Shown: positions 52,967-62,182, counted from the stretch's first letter. The stretch is 64,000 nucleotides of DNA from HB2-32-21 sp041603535 (GCA_041603535.1 JBFIEE010000005.1:23772-87771); one strand, 5' to 3'. Made by a program: numbers and translations. The notes: generated by a model from the letters alone, not told the origin.

Positions 52967-54286
52967 ATGAACGATCTCGATCTGCAACACTGGTGGCAAC
53001 CCTTTACCAACGTGCGGGGCTTTCGTCAAAACCCGCGACTGATCGACAGGGCTGAAGGGTGCTTTTTGTACACGCCGGACGGTCGCGAGGTGCTGGATAT
53101 TACCGCCGGGTTGTGGTGCGCAAACCTTGGCCATAGTCGGCGGGAAGTCGCCGATGCGGTGCGCGATCAGTTGCTGAAAATGGATTTTTGTCCGCCCTTT
53201 CAGTTTGGTTCGCCGGTGACATTTCGTTTTGCGCAGAAGTTGGTCGAATACGCGCCGGAGGCTTTGAACCGGGTGTTTTTTACCAACTCCGGTTCGGAGT
53301 CTGTCGACACGGCCATGAAGATCGCAACGGCTTACCAGCGCGCACGGGGCAAGGCGACCAAAACCCGGTTTGTTGCGCGGGAACGCGGTTACCACGGTGT
53401 CAACATCGGCAGTACATCGTTGCAGGGTATTGCCAATAACCGCAAAGGCTTCCCTGCCCTCGACAACGTTGACTTTTTACCGGACATGCTGGATATCGCT
53501 AACAGCGCGTTTAGTCGGGGGCTGCCCGAACAGGGTGCGGACAAGGCTGATGTGCTGAAAGAAATCATCGCATTCCGGGGTGCTGATAATATATGTGCGG
53601 TGGTTGTTGAGCCCATCGTAGGCGCGGGCGGTATGGTGCCGCCTCCACAGGGTTATCTCAAAAGATTACGCGAAATTTGTGACCAGTTTGACATTTTGCT
53701 GATTTTTGACGAGGTGGTGACCGGCTATGGCCGAACCGGATCGGCTTTTGCGGCGGTCGAGTTTGGCGTCACGCCAGATTTAATGACCACCGCCAAAGCG
53801 ATCAATGGCGGTACGGTGCCCATGGGCGGGGTGTTTATAAAGGAACAGATTCAGCAGACGATTTTTGATGCTGCGGCGGCTGGCATGCCAGAAATCTTCC
53901 ACGGCAACACCTATGCGGGTGCGCCCGTGGCTGCCGCTGCGGGCCTGGCGGCATTCGAAATTTATGAGCGGGAGGGCTTGTTGACGCGGGCATCTGGCCC
54001 CATTGGCCAATACTGGGAGGACGCGCTGCACAGCCTGCGAGATATACCCCATGTTATCGATATTCGTAATTACGGCTTGTTGGGTGCCATCACTTTCGCG
54101 CCTGATCCGGCCAGGTACCCCGCGGGCGTTGGGGTGCCGGTGCACAACAAATGTTTTGAAAATGGCCTATTGTGCCGCGCGGTGGCCGATAACATGGTCA
54201 TGTCGCCGCCCCTGACCATTTCCGAGGGCGAGATCGATATGTTTGTTGAGCGCCTGCGCAAATCCATTGCCGAAGTGCTGGGTTGA
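52967..54286 (+). CDS. Omega-amino acid:pyruvate aminotransferase family
   Basis: Class III PLP-dependent aminotransferase of 439 residues, most like beta-alanine- or taurine-pyruvate transaminases. It starts MNDLDLQHWWQPFTNVRGF, has GLWCANLGHSRREV near 47, FFTNSGSESVDTAMK near 105-119, LLIFDEVVTGYGRTGS near 243-258 and the PLP-lysine in TTAKAINGGTVPMGG near 278. It diverges from the ThDP-enzyme operon across 220 bases and could supply or remove an amino group for that pathway. The ATG at 52967 (GGGA upstream) is preferred over ATG 52955. A taurine pathway would need xsc, which is not present. Confidence 0.88.
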   Translation: MNDLDLQHWWQPFTNVRGFRQNPRLIDRAEGCFLYTPDGREVLDITAGLWCANLGHSRREVADAVRDQLLKMDFCPPFQFGSPVTFRFAQKLVEYAPEALNRVFFTNSGSESVDTAMKIATAYQRARGKATKTRFVARERGYHGVNIGSTSLQGIANNRKGFPALDNVDFLPDMLDIANSAFSRGLPEQGADKADVLKEIIAFRGADNICAVVVEPIVGAGGMVPPPQGYLKRLREICDQFDILLIFDEVVTGYGRTGSAFAAVEFGVTPDLMTTAKAINGGTVPMGGVFIKEQIQQTIFDAAAAGMPEIFHGNTYAGAPVAAAAGLAAFEIYEREGLLTRASGPIGQYWEDALHSLRDIPHVIDIRNYGLLGAITFAPDPARYPAGVGVPVHNKCFENGLLCRAVADNMVMSPPLTISEGEIDMFVERLRKSIAEVLG

Positions 54287-54346
54287 GGCTTCCAGTCCGC
54301 ACAATGTGTTGTGTCTGGCTTTTGCCCAGGACTTTCTCCCAGAGGT

Positions 54347-57300
54347 CTAACTTTCACCGAGCAGGCTGGCATTACCGCCTGCTGCGGTGGTGTCGATGGA
54401 GATGCATTTTTCCGTCATAAACCGGTATAGATAGTGAGGTCCACCGGCCTTGAAGCCGGTGCCGGACGCACCCCGGCCGCCGAAGGGCTGGCTGCCCACT
54501 ACGGCACCTGTCATATGACGATTGATATAGACGTTACCGACATTGACACGGTCGGCAACGTAGCGGCTAAAGGCGTCAATGCGGCTGTGAATGCCGAGGG
54601 TAAGACCAAACCCAGTGGCGTTGATGCTTGCAATCACCTGATCGATATCTTTGGCCGAATAGCGCACGACGTGGAGGATGGGGCCGAAGACTTCGCCCTG
54701 TAATTGCCTGCTGTCGGCCAGCTCGATCAGGGTGGGGCTAATGAAGTGGCCCGTCGGTGGCACGTCTTTGGGCAAAGGCGGGCTGTACACAGCCTGCGCG
54801 ACCAGTCGCATTTTCTCAATATGGGCCGTCAACTCCTCTGCCGCCCGCGCGCTGATTACCGGTCCAACATCGCTGGCAAGCAGCCAGGGATCCCCCACCT
54901 GCAGTTGAGCCATCGCACCCTTTAGCAGGGTCAGTAGCGGGTCGGCGATACTGTCCTGTACGTAAAGAATGCGCAGGCAGGAACAGCGTTGCCCGGCGCT
55001 GGCAAAAGCCGAGACCAGGACATCGCGAACCACCTGTTCTGGCAGGGCTGTGGCGTCGACGATCATGGCATTTTGTCCGCCGGTCTCGGCGATCAAAGGA
55101 ATAATTTCTTCTCGCTGGTTCGCGAGTGTTACCTGAATACTGTGCGCCGCCGCTAATGAGCCGGTAAAGGCAACACCTTTTAATTCACGTCGCGGCAGCA
55201 ATAGCTGGGCAAGCGTTGCCCCATCGCCCGGGATTAACTGTATGGCCTCAGGTGGAATACCCGCGCGATGGAACAATTGTGTCGCCATGGCGGCAATCAG
55301 ACTGCTTTGTTCGGCGGGCTTCAGCAACACCGGGTTGCCGGTGACGAGGGCGGCCATGGCCTGACCGGTGAGGATGGCGAGCGGAAAGTTCCACGGGCTG
55401 ATACACAAAAACGGGCCCCGTGCCTGCCAGCTCAATTCGTTGCGCTCGCCGACACTGCCGGGCAGAACAATGGGCTCGGCGTGGGCGCGAGCCTGGCTGG
55501 CGTAGTACCGGCAAAAATCGATGGCTTCGCGCACCTCCGCTTCGGCATCGACGATAGTTTTGCCGGCTTCGCGGATGCACAAAGCCATGAATGCAGGTTT
55601 CTCCTCCTGCAGGCGCTCGGCAACGGAGTCGACCAGGGCGGCGCGGTATTGTGGGCTGACACTTGCCCAGGCAGGGGCAAATTGATCGGCTACCTGTAGT
55701 GCCCGCGTCGCATCCGCAGCGCTGGCCGATAACACATTGCCGACTACAGTCTGATTGGCTGCCGGGTTGGTGACGGTGAAGCTACTTTGATCACGGCGGT
55801 GATCGCCGCCGCTGGCGGCAGCCACCCCGGCGATAAGGGGATGAATGTCCATAGGCAGCCATGTCTGGCATGCCGCAGTCATATCGTTGTCGAGGGAAGC
55901 GACCTCGGTTGGGTCCGAAAAATCCACGCCACGGGAGTTTTTGCGTTCCGGCATAAAAATATTTTCGGGCGTTGCTATGTTGGGGTTGCGCGCCTCTGGC
56001 AATCTTCTGAAGATCGCCACGGGATCCCCGGTCAGGTGGTCAATGGTCTGATCGAGATGCGTTACCTGGCTGACAAACGAGCTGTTGGCACCGTTTTCCA
56101 GCAAACGTCTGACCAGATAGGGCAATAGATGCGTATGCTCTCCAATGGGTGCGTAGACGCGTGAAGGTACGCCAAAATCGCGGCTGATGCGGTGATGGAG
56201 AATGTCGCCCATGCCGTGCAGTCGTTGCAGTTCAAAGCCACCCGATTGGACACTGCTCATGTCGATAATGCTGGCCAGGGTATGGGCGTTGTGGGTGGCG
56301 AACTGGGGCAACAGAATGTCCCGCTGGGCAAGCAAAAAACGCGCACAGGCAAGGTAGGAAATGTCGGTATTGATCTTGCGCGTAAAAACCGGGAAGTCGC
56401 TTAGTCCCAGCACCTGGCAGGCTTTTATTTCGGAATCCCAGTACGCGCCCTTGACCAGCCTGACCTGCAATTTGCGCCCCGCGTCACGGGTTTTCTGGGT
56501 CAGCCAGACCAATAAGGGGTAGGCGCGTTTCTGGTACGCCTGCACCGCGATACCGAGCCCATCCCAACCAGCAAGTGAAGGCTCTTCGAGCAGCTTTTCG
56601 AAGAGATCGAGGCTAAGCTCGAGACGGTCAGCTTCTTCGGCGTCGAGGCAGAGACTTACCTCGGCCTGCATTGCAGCCAGGCACAATGTGAGCAGTTTCG
56701 GATACATGTCCTGGACAACCGACGCCCGCTTTTGTGGTCGATAGAGTGGATGCAGGGCCGATAATTTAAGTGATATCGCCGGGCTGGCCAGCTGCGTTTC
56801 GCCGCGCGCAAGCTGTTTGATCGCGTGCAAATATTTCGCGAAAAAGTCATCTGCCTGACTGGCGGTACAGGCTGCTTCGCCGAGCATATCGAAGGAATAG
56901 TGCTGTAGGCTGCGGTTCTCCTGCTTTGCCCTCGACAGGGCATTTTCGATGCTTTCGCTAAACACAAACAGTTCACCAAGCGCCTTCATGGCGGCACGTA
57001 GGGCGGTGCGAACCACCGGCGCGCCCAGACGGGATAGTAGTTTGTGATGGCTGTTAAAGTCGTCGCTCCGGTCGTCATCGGAGGCTACAGTCTGCTTGCC
57101 CAGCATGAGCGCCCATGCCGCAGCGTTGATAAACATCGGGCGGTCAAAACCGGCGTGACTGCTCCAGTTGGCGGCATTCAATTTGTCCGCGATCAGGCGG
57201 TCGGCGGTGTCGTTGTCTGGCACCCTTAACAGGGCTTCAGCCAGGCACATCAGGGCGATGCCTTCGTCGGTACTGAGGTCGTAATCCTGGAGCAGTTGTT

Positions 57301-57490
57301 TGAGCTGCCACGCCCCGGCGTCGGTGGCGCGTATCAGGTTGATCAGGTCTGCCGTATGGACTTCAATGCGCCTTGTTGCGCTGGCCGGACTCTCTGCCAG
57401 TGCAACAAGGTGGGCCATGACTGTCGCTTCATCGGCGCGGTACCAGGCCCGGAGTTGGGCGCGCGAGGTTTGTGGCGTGTTTGCTGCCAT
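54347..57490 (-). CDS. putA: Bifunctional proline dehydrogenase / glutamate-gamma-semialdehyde dehydrogenase
   Basis: Oxidises proline to glutamate. 1047 residues: an N-terminal helical arm, the proline dehydrogenase barrel with VRLVKGAYWDSEIK near 325 and FATHNAHTLASI near 380, and the aldehyde dehydrogenase half with the GNPVLLKPAEQS motif, the nucleophile Cys in GQRCSCLR near 840 and the C-terminal PFGGRGASGTG segment. The N-terminal ribbon-helix-helix DNA-binding domain of the long (about 1300-residue) PutA is absent, so this form cannot repress its own gene. AAGGA is 8 bases upstream of the ATG. It converges with the aminotransferase, with 60 bases between. Confidence 0.95.
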   Translation of the reverse strand: MAANTPQTSRAQLRAWYRADEATVMAHLVALAESPASATRRIEVHTADLINLIRATDAGAWQLKQLLQDYDLSTDEGIALMCLAEALLRVPDNDTADRLIADKLNAANWSSHAGFDRPMFINAAAWALMLGKQTVASDDDRSDDFNSHHKLLSRLGAPVVRTALRAAMKALGELFVFSESIENALSRAKQENRSLQHYSFDMLGEAACTASQADDFFAKYLHAIKQLARGETQLASPAISLKLSALHPLYRPQKRASVVQDMYPKLLTLCLAAMQAEVSLCLDAEEADRLELSLDLFEKLLEEPSLAGWDGLGIAVQAYQKRAYPLLVWLTQKTRDAGRKLQVRLVKGAYWDSEIKACQVLGLSDFPVFTRKINTDISYLACARFLLAQRDILLPQFATHNAHTLASIIDMSSVQSGGFELQRLHGMGDILHHRISRDFGVPSRVYAPIGEHTHLLPYLVRRLLENGANSSFVSQVTHLDQTIDHLTGDPVAIFRRLPEARNPNIATPENIFMPERKNSRGVDFSDPTEVASLDNDMTAACQTWLPMDIHPLIAGVAAASGGDHRRDQSSFTVTNPAANQTVVGNVLSASAADATRALQVADQFAPAWASVSPQYRAALVDSVAERLQEEKPAFMALCIREAGKTIVDAEAEVREAIDFCRYYASQARAHAEPIVLPGSVGERNELSWQARGPFLCISPWNFPLAILTGQAMAALVTGNPVLLKPAEQSSLIAAMATQLFHRAGIPPEAIQLIPGDGATLAQLLLPRRELKGVAFTGSLAAAHSIQVTLANQREEIIPLIAETGGQNAMIVDATALPEQVVRDVLVSAFASAGQRCSCLRILYVQDSIADPLLTLLKGAMAQLQVGDPWLLASDVGPVISARAAEELTAHIEKMRLVAQAVYSPPLPKDVPPTGHFISPTLIELADSRQLQGEVFGPILHVVRYSAKDIDQVIASINATGFGLTLGIHSRIDAFSRYVADRVNVGNVYINRHMTGAVVGSQPFGGRGASGTGFKAGGPHYLYRFMTEKCISIDTTAAGGNASLLGES

Positions 57491-57640
57491 GCTGAATGTC
57501 CTTCATCCTGCTGGTCGCTACCTTAAGTGTGGTGGCGGTTTGCCAAACGGCGCATTTGCTTGGAAGATAGCCGACTGGCGCGAAAGAGACCAGCGACGAC
57601 GAGCAAACACCGCGTCACGCCCGATTGGGGAGACATAACG

Positions 57641-57690
57641 TGTTAAGGAAGCCGCAACCTTGTTAAGGAGACAACTAACTATGTTAAGGA
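57641..57690. repeat. Three phased copies of TGTTAAGGA upstream of frmA
   Basis: TGTTAAGGA starts at 57641, 57661 and 57682, spaced 20 and 21 bases apart, that is about two helical turns. The third copy supplies the frmA Shine-Dalgarno sequence (AAGGAG, 6 bases before the ATG at 57698). The first two are too far upstream for that role. Possible reasons are a regulator binding one face of DNA, or duplication of the translation start region. The flanking bases CCGCAACCT and ACAACTAAC are not repeated, so the copies are short elements and not a simple block duplication. Confidence 0.6.
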
Positions 57691-57697
57691 GCAATTT

Positions 57698-58804
57698 ATG
57701 AAAACCCGTGCTGCCGTTGCATATGCGGCGGGTAAACCGCTGGAAATACACGACGTCGATCTGGCGGGCCCTAAAGCGGGCGAAGTGCTGGTGGAAATCA
57801 AGGCCACCGGCGTTTGTCACACCGATGCCTTTACCCTGTCTGGCGATGATCCGGAAGGAGAGTTTCCGGCGATTCTGGGTCACGAAGGCGCGGGCATCGT
57901 ACGGGAAGTCGGCGCGGGGGTGACCAGCGTCCAGGTCGGCGACCATGTGATTCCCCTTTATACGCCGGAATGTCGGCAATGTGATTATTGTCTGCACCCC
58001 AAAACCAATCTGTGTCAGGCGATTCGCGGTACACAGGGTCAGGGCCTGATGCCTGATGGCAGTAGCAGGTTTTCAATCAATGGCGAAAAAGTCCTCCATT
58101 ACATGGGTTGCTCGACTTTTTCCAATTACACAGTGTTGCCAGAGATTGCGGTGGCCAAAATCCGCGCAGACGCACCTTTCGATAAAGTCTGTTACATCGG
58201 TTGCGGTGTTACCACCGGTGTCGGTGCGGTGGTTTATCGGGCGCAGGTCAAGCCGGGATCTCGGGTGGTGGTGTTTGGCCTGGGCGGCATTGGCCTGAAT
58301 GTGATTCAGGGTGCGCGGATGGTCGGCGCGCGGCAGATTATCGGCGTTGATCTGAACCCGGGTAAAGTTGAGTTGGCCAGGAAGTTCGGCATGACCGATT
58401 TTATTAATCCGGCGGCGACACCGGATGTTATCGAAGCGATTCTCGATCTGACCGGTGGTGGCGCAGACTACAGTTTCGAGTGCATTGGTAATGTGAATGT
58501 TATGCGTCAGGCCCTGGAGTGTTGCCACAAGGGCTGGGGTGAGTCGTACATTATTGGCGTGGCGGGGGCCGGTCAGGAAATAGCCACGCGACCTTTTCAG
58601 TTGGTGACTGGGCGCTCCTGGCACGGCGTGGCGTTTGGTGGCGCACGCGGGCGCAGCGATGTACCCACCATTGTCGACTGGTACATGGAAGGCAAGATCA
58701 ACATTGATGATCTTATTACCCACACAATGCCACTCGAGCAAATCAATACCGCATTTGATCTGATGCATCGGGGCGAAAGTATACGCTCAGTGGTGCTTTA
58801 TTGA
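57698..58804 (+). CDS. frmA: S-(hydroxymethyl)glutathione dehydrogenase (class III alcohol dehydrogenase)
   Basis: Oxidises the formaldehyde-glutathione adduct to S-formylglutathione, with Zn and NAD. 368 residues. It opens MKTRAAVAYAAGKPLEI, has the catalytic Zn ligand Cys in TGVCHTDAF near 38-46 and the GHEGAGIVREVG motif near 65, the structural zinc cysteines in ECRQCDYCLHPKTNLC near 91-106, and the Rossmann motif GLGGIGLN near 195. No esterase frmB is next door, so the thioester hydrolysis step must be encoded elsewhere. purU, 4 kb away, handles 10-formyltetrahydrofolate in the same one-carbon context. Confidence 0.96.
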   Translation: MKTRAAVAYAAGKPLEIHDVDLAGPKAGEVLVEIKATGVCHTDAFTLSGDDPEGEFPAILGHEGAGIVREVGAGVTSVQVGDHVIPLYTPECRQCDYCLHPKTNLCQAIRGTQGQGLMPDGSSRFSINGEKVLHYMGCSTFSNYTVLPEIAVAKIRADAPFDKVCYIGCGVTTGVGAVVYRAQVKPGSRVVVFGLGGIGLNVIQGARMVGARQIIGVDLNPGKVELARKFGMTDFINPAATPDVIEAILDLTGGGADYSFECIGNVNVMRQALECCHKGWGESYIIGVAGAGQEIATRPFQLVTGRSWHGVAFGGARGRSDVPTIVDWYMEGKINIDDLITHTMPLEQINTAFDLMHRGESIRSVVLY

Positions 58805-58823
58805 GATTAACGCCGGAGGCATT

Positions 58824-58841
58824 GTGGCCGCTCATGGCCAC
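58824..58841. terminator. Perfect 6-bp hairpin between frmA and the next gene
   Basis: GTGGCC pairs with GGCCAC around the 6-base loop GCTCAT, 20 bases after the frmA stop and in the convergent gap. There is no T run on either side, so it is at best a weak transcript-end hairpin. Confidence 0.25.
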
Positions 58842-58888
58842 CAGGTGCGGAATATGAAGGGTGCGAGATTAAAGGGCTGATACCCCAA

Positions 58889-59395
58889 TCAGGCTGAGCG
58901 CGGTTCCATAACCATGATCGGAATGTGGCGCTGCCCCGCCCTTACCTTGTAGCTTGGGAAACCGATATAGGTATCGAGGGCGTAATTCCAGAACCGCTCG
59001 TACTCCTCATCTTTGGCTTCGTGCGCGGCGTAGCTGCTGACCAGTCCGTTGATGCTCCCCGTGGTTTCGGGGTTGGCTTTGAGGTTGTAGTACCAGGCTG
59101 GATTATGCGACTGGCCAAAATTTGAGGCCACGACAGCCAGTGTGCCGGGACGCTCTTCATCTTCAATACAGAGCAGGGGGATGGTTCGGATCAGCCCGCT
59201 TTTGGCGCCTTTGGTGGCTAGCACGACAACAGGTAAACCCGTCATGACCCCGGCCATGGTGGTGCGTCCACCCGACAGCTTGAACACCATACGGTCCAGG
59301 TGGTGCATGGCGCGTGCGAGAAACCAGGCGCCCGGCGCAGTGGAAGCAATTTTTTGCATCAGGCGCTGGGTAGCGGACAGAGGTCTTTTGTTCAT
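58889..59395 (-). CDS. Deazaflavin-type nitroreductase/quinone reductase family protein (PF04075-like)
   Basis: A 168-residue protein with a split-beta-barrel flavin-binding fold pattern: VVVLATKGAKSGLIRTIPLLCIEDE near 52-76, VVASNFGQSHNPAWYYNLKANPETTG near 85-110 and the family Y-x-x-Y/HIPIMVMEP tail. This family includes F420-dependent nitroreductases in actinobacteria; whether the gammaproteobacterial members use F420 or another cofactor is not known, and no F420 synthesis gene is in the window. ATG 59395 is chosen (GAG 7 bases upstream); earlier in-frame starts (59443, 59428) exist. Confidence 0.8.
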   Translation of the reverse strand: MNKRPLSATQRLMQKIASTAPGAWFLARAMHHLDRMVFKLSGGRTTMAGVMTGLPVVVLATKGAKSGLIRTIPLLCIEDEERPGTLAVVASNFGQSHNPAWYYNLKANPETTGSINGLVSSYAAHEAKDEEYERFWNYALDTYIGFPSYKVRAGQRHIPIMVMEPRSA

Positions 59396-59630
59396 ATTTT
59401 GTCTCGGTTGTAATTTCCGGTTGCGCATCAATTTATTAGTCAACGAGTCCTGATTGCCGAGTGTTTACCTGGCTTGACCTGCTTACTTCTGGCGACGAGC
59501 AGCGCTGCCGCCGGATTATAGGCCATAATCCGGCGCGGCGTGCCAGCGAGGATGTCAGGCTACGCGTCACCAGAACGGTGCTATGCTGTGCGCTTTAGCC
59601 TCCACACCCGCTGAGAAGCGATGCGTTGGC

Positions 59631-60647
59631 ATGACGGTGCCGACGGTAATTAGCAATATGACGGGTCAACCCCTCCACCCCTTTGATACTTTGACGCCAG
59701 ACTTCCTGATCGACGCAATCGAGAGCCAGGGTCTGCTCTGCGATGGTCGGCTGTTCCCCCTGAACAGCTACGAGAACCGGGTCTATCAGATCGGTATTGA
59801 AGATGGCGAGCCCATCATCGCTAAATTTTACCGACCACAGCGCTGGACCGATCAGCAGATAGAGGAGGAGCACCAGTTTTGTTTTGAACTGGTCGCTCAC
59901 GAGTTACCGGTAGTGGCCCCCTGGCAAAATGAGCAGAATGAAAGTTTGCTTAAGTTTGGCAGTTTTCGCTTTGCTCTGTTTAAGCGTCGGGGTGGTCGTG
60001 CGCCAGAGCTGGGTGACCTCGATAGCCTGTTTATTATCGGCCGGTTAATGGGGCGAATTCACCTGGTCGGCGCCGCCAGACCCTTTGTACACCGACCGAC
60101 GCTGGGTATCGACAGTTACGGTTACCAAAGTGTGGCAACGGTTAGCGAGGGGTTTATTCCCGCGTCATTGCGGGCTTCCTATCAGGCTATTACCACCGAC
60201 CTGTTGCAGGCACTGGAGGAAAAACTGACGATACTGGCGGATATTTCCCTGTTGCGCACCCACGGTGATTGCCATGTCGGCAATATTTTATGGCGGGATG
60301 ACACGCCACACTTTGTTGACTTTGACGATGCCCGAATGGCTCCCGCGATCCAGGATCTGTGGATGTTACTGTCGGGGTACCGCCCTGAGCAGATCGCACA
60401 AATATCCGAGATCATTGAAGGCTACAACGAGTTTTCCGAGTTCCATCCCCGGGAGCTCAACCTCATAGAGGCGCTGCGTACGCTGCGGCTGCTGCATCAC
60501 ACCGCATGGATTGCCAGTCGTTGGGACGATCCGGCATTTCCCAGGGCCTTTTCCTGGTTCAATACGGAAAGGTTCTGGGGTGAGCATATTCTGGAATTGC
60601 GCGAACAATACGCGGCGCTCGCTGCACCGCCGCTGCAGCTTAGCTAA
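59631..60647 (+). CDS. srkA: Stress response Ser/Thr kinase SrkA (YihE family)
   Basis: Kinase that in E. coli protects from programmed death during stress. 338 residues (from 59631) with the family N-terminus HPFDTLTPDFLIDAIES, the nucleotide-binding NSYENRVYQIGIEDGEPIIAKFYRP segment near 46-70, the catalytic loop THGDCHVGNILW near 211-222, and VDFDDARMAPAIQDLWMLL near 228. The start is uncertain: ATG 59631 has a weak site, ATG 59658 would drop 9 residues, and the frame is open to 59583. It is divergent from the deazaflavin-family gene. Confidence 0.92.
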   Translation: MTVPTVISNMTGQPLHPFDTLTPDFLIDAIESQGLLCDGRLFPLNSYENRVYQIGIEDGEPIIAKFYRPQRWTDQQIEEEHQFCFELVAHELPVVAPWQNEQNESLLKFGSFRFALFKRRGGRAPELGDLDSLFIIGRLMGRIHLVGAARPFVHRPTLGIDSYGYQSVATVSEGFIPASLRASYQAITTDLLQALEEKLTILADISLLRTHGDCHVGNILWRDDTPHFVDFDDARMAPAIQDLWMLLSGYRPEQIAQISEIIEGYNEFSEFHPRELNLIEALRTLRLLHHTAWIASRWDDPAFPRAFSWFNTERFWGEHILELREQYAALAAPPLQLS

Positions 60648-60753
60648 GCCGCAGCGTTCCACCTTCGCGTATCGTTATAATTTCCAAACACGTCGTTCAA
60701 TCATGCTATTGGCTGGTTAACCCAGGGCGGATGGAAGGTCAGATTTGTTCGGG

Positions 60754-61068
60754 CTAATCCATCGGCGGCAGGGTGACAACTAGCCCATCGAGATCATCGC
60801 TAACCTTGATCTGGCAGGCCAAACGGGAGGTCGCGGTGAGGTCGTGGGCAGTGTCGAGCAAGTCCTCTTCGTCTTCACTGAGCGCGCCGGTTTGTTCGTA
60901 CCAGGCCTCGTCAACAATGACATGACAGGTGGCGCAGGCCAATGAACCACCACAGGCGGCGAGCATCGGTAGATCCAGCTCCCTGGCTACCTCCATGACG
61001 GTATTGCCCACCTTGGCTTCGGCGTCTACACGCGTTCCGTCGACCTGGATAAAAGTGATTGTTGGCAT
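60754..61068 (-). CDS. [2Fe-2S] ferredoxin, putidaredoxin/adrenodoxin type
   Basis: Electron carrier of 104 residues. The cluster ligands are C39, C45, C48 and C84: the pattern is C-x5-C-x2-C (ACGGSLACATC) and a later C in SRLACQI. The MPTITFIQVDGTRVDAE start and the LSEDEEDLLD acidic segment near 61-72 are typical of ferredoxins that serve cytochrome P450 or biosynthetic hydroxylases. The gene lies 94 bases after the reductase gene 61163-62182, probably its partner. No cytochrome P450 gene is in this window. Confidence 0.93.
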   Translation of the reverse strand: MPTITFIQVDGTRVDAEAKVGNTVMEVARELDLPMLAACGGSLACATCHVIVDEAWYEQTGALSEDEEDLLDTAHDLTATSRLACQIKVSDDLDGLVVTLPPMD

Positions 61069-61162
61069 TTATGTCGCTCCTCTCAAAAGCGGTGAATGGG
61101 TGGTTAATATTATTTCGCTGCCTGCTGTGGGGCTACGCCGACAGGCCAGTATTGATTAGTCT

Positions 61163-62182
61163 CTACAAAGGCGGTATGCCCAATGTGGTGGAATGTACAA
61201 AATTCAGGGCTTCCCCGGGGTTGACGACCTTGAAGGCGGCGTGTGCGGCCTGCGCGCACTCGGCAAAGCCAGACAGGATGAGCTTGAGTTTATGCGGATA
61301 ACTAACGATATCTCCAACAGCAAAAATGCCAGGCCGGTTGGTCGCGCAGGTGGTGGGCTCGACCCTGATCAGACCGTGATGGATATCCAGCCCCCATTCA
61401 TTGATCGGCCCCAGTTTACTGGCCAGACCGAAGAAGGATAATAAATGATCCGCTGCGAGACATCGTTGATGACCGTCAAGGTCTTTGAGAAGCACGGCGC
61501 TCAGTTGGTCGCCTTCGCCCTCCAGGGCAGCCAGATGGTAGGGAATGACCAGTTCGATTTTGCCCTGTTTGGCGAGGTCTTTCATTTGCTGGACGTTGTC
61601 GGGGACAGCGCGAAACCGATCGCGGCGATGGACCACATAAATTTCAGCCGCGACGTCGGCCAGCGCGAGAGCCCAGTCGACGGCGGAATCTCCACCTCCG
61701 GCTATGACAATGCGGCGGTCGCGAAATATGTCCTGCTTTTGCACAAAATAATGGACTGACGTGCCCTCGTACCGCTCGATACCGGGCAGCGGTGGTTTGT
61801 TGGGGCCAAAAGCGCCAGCGCCTGCCGCGATAATCACGGCTTTGGCGATAATCGTATTACCCGCTGACGTGGTGAGTCGCCATTGCTCGCCCAGATTTTC
61901 CAGTGCGATGACCTGCTGGTTGAGATGAAATACCGGATGAAACGGCGCTATTTGTTGCTCGAGCCTTGTGACCAGATCCACCGCATTAATATTGGGGGCA
62001 GCCGGGATGTCATAGATCGGCTTTTCAGGGTACAGGGCGGTGCATTGACCGCCGGTTGCTGGCAGGGCATCAATAACGTGGGTCGACATTTTCAACATGC
62101 CGCACTGAAACACGGTGAACAGGCCGACCGGGCCGGCGCCGATAATGGCAATGTCAGTGGTGTGCGTTACTGGGTTGGTCAA
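61163..62182 (-). CDS. Ferredoxin-NADP+ reductase, thioredoxin-reductase-like type
   Basis: 339-residue flavoprotein. FAD motif GAGPVGLFT near 15-23, the ATGGQCTALYPEKPIYDIP stretch near 42-60, NAD(P) motif GGGDSAVDWAL near 161-171 with VVHRRDRFRAVP near 182, and FAVGDI near 295. Unlike thioredoxin reductase it has no CxxC redox pair, matching the ferredoxin-NADP+ reductase branch. The TTG start at 62182 has AGGAG followed by a T8 run, giving a 7-base spacer. Pairs with the ferredoxin downstream to make an NADPH-ferredoxin electron route. Confidence 0.92.
   Translation of the reverse strand: MTNPVTHTTDIAIIGAGPVGLFTVFQCGMLKMSTHVIDALPATGGQCTALYPEKPIYDIPAAPNINAVDLVTRLEQQIAPFHPVFHLNQQVIALENLGEQWRLTTSAGNTIIAKAVIIAAGAGAFGPNKPPLPGIERYEGTSVHYFVQKQDIFRDRRIVIAGGGDSAVDWALALADVAAEIYVVHRRDRFRAVPDNVQQMKDLAKQGKIELVIPYHLAALEGEGDQLSAVLLKDLDGHQRCLAADHLLSFFGLASKLGPINEWGLDIHHGLIRVEPTTCATNRPGIFAVGDIVSYPHKLKLILSGFAECAQAAHAAFKVVNPGEALNFVHSTTLGIPPL

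Noticed and set aside
58824..58841. Strong intrinsic terminator after frmA
   Set aside because: The stem is only 6 bp and there is no T run, so it is listed only as a weak hairpin.
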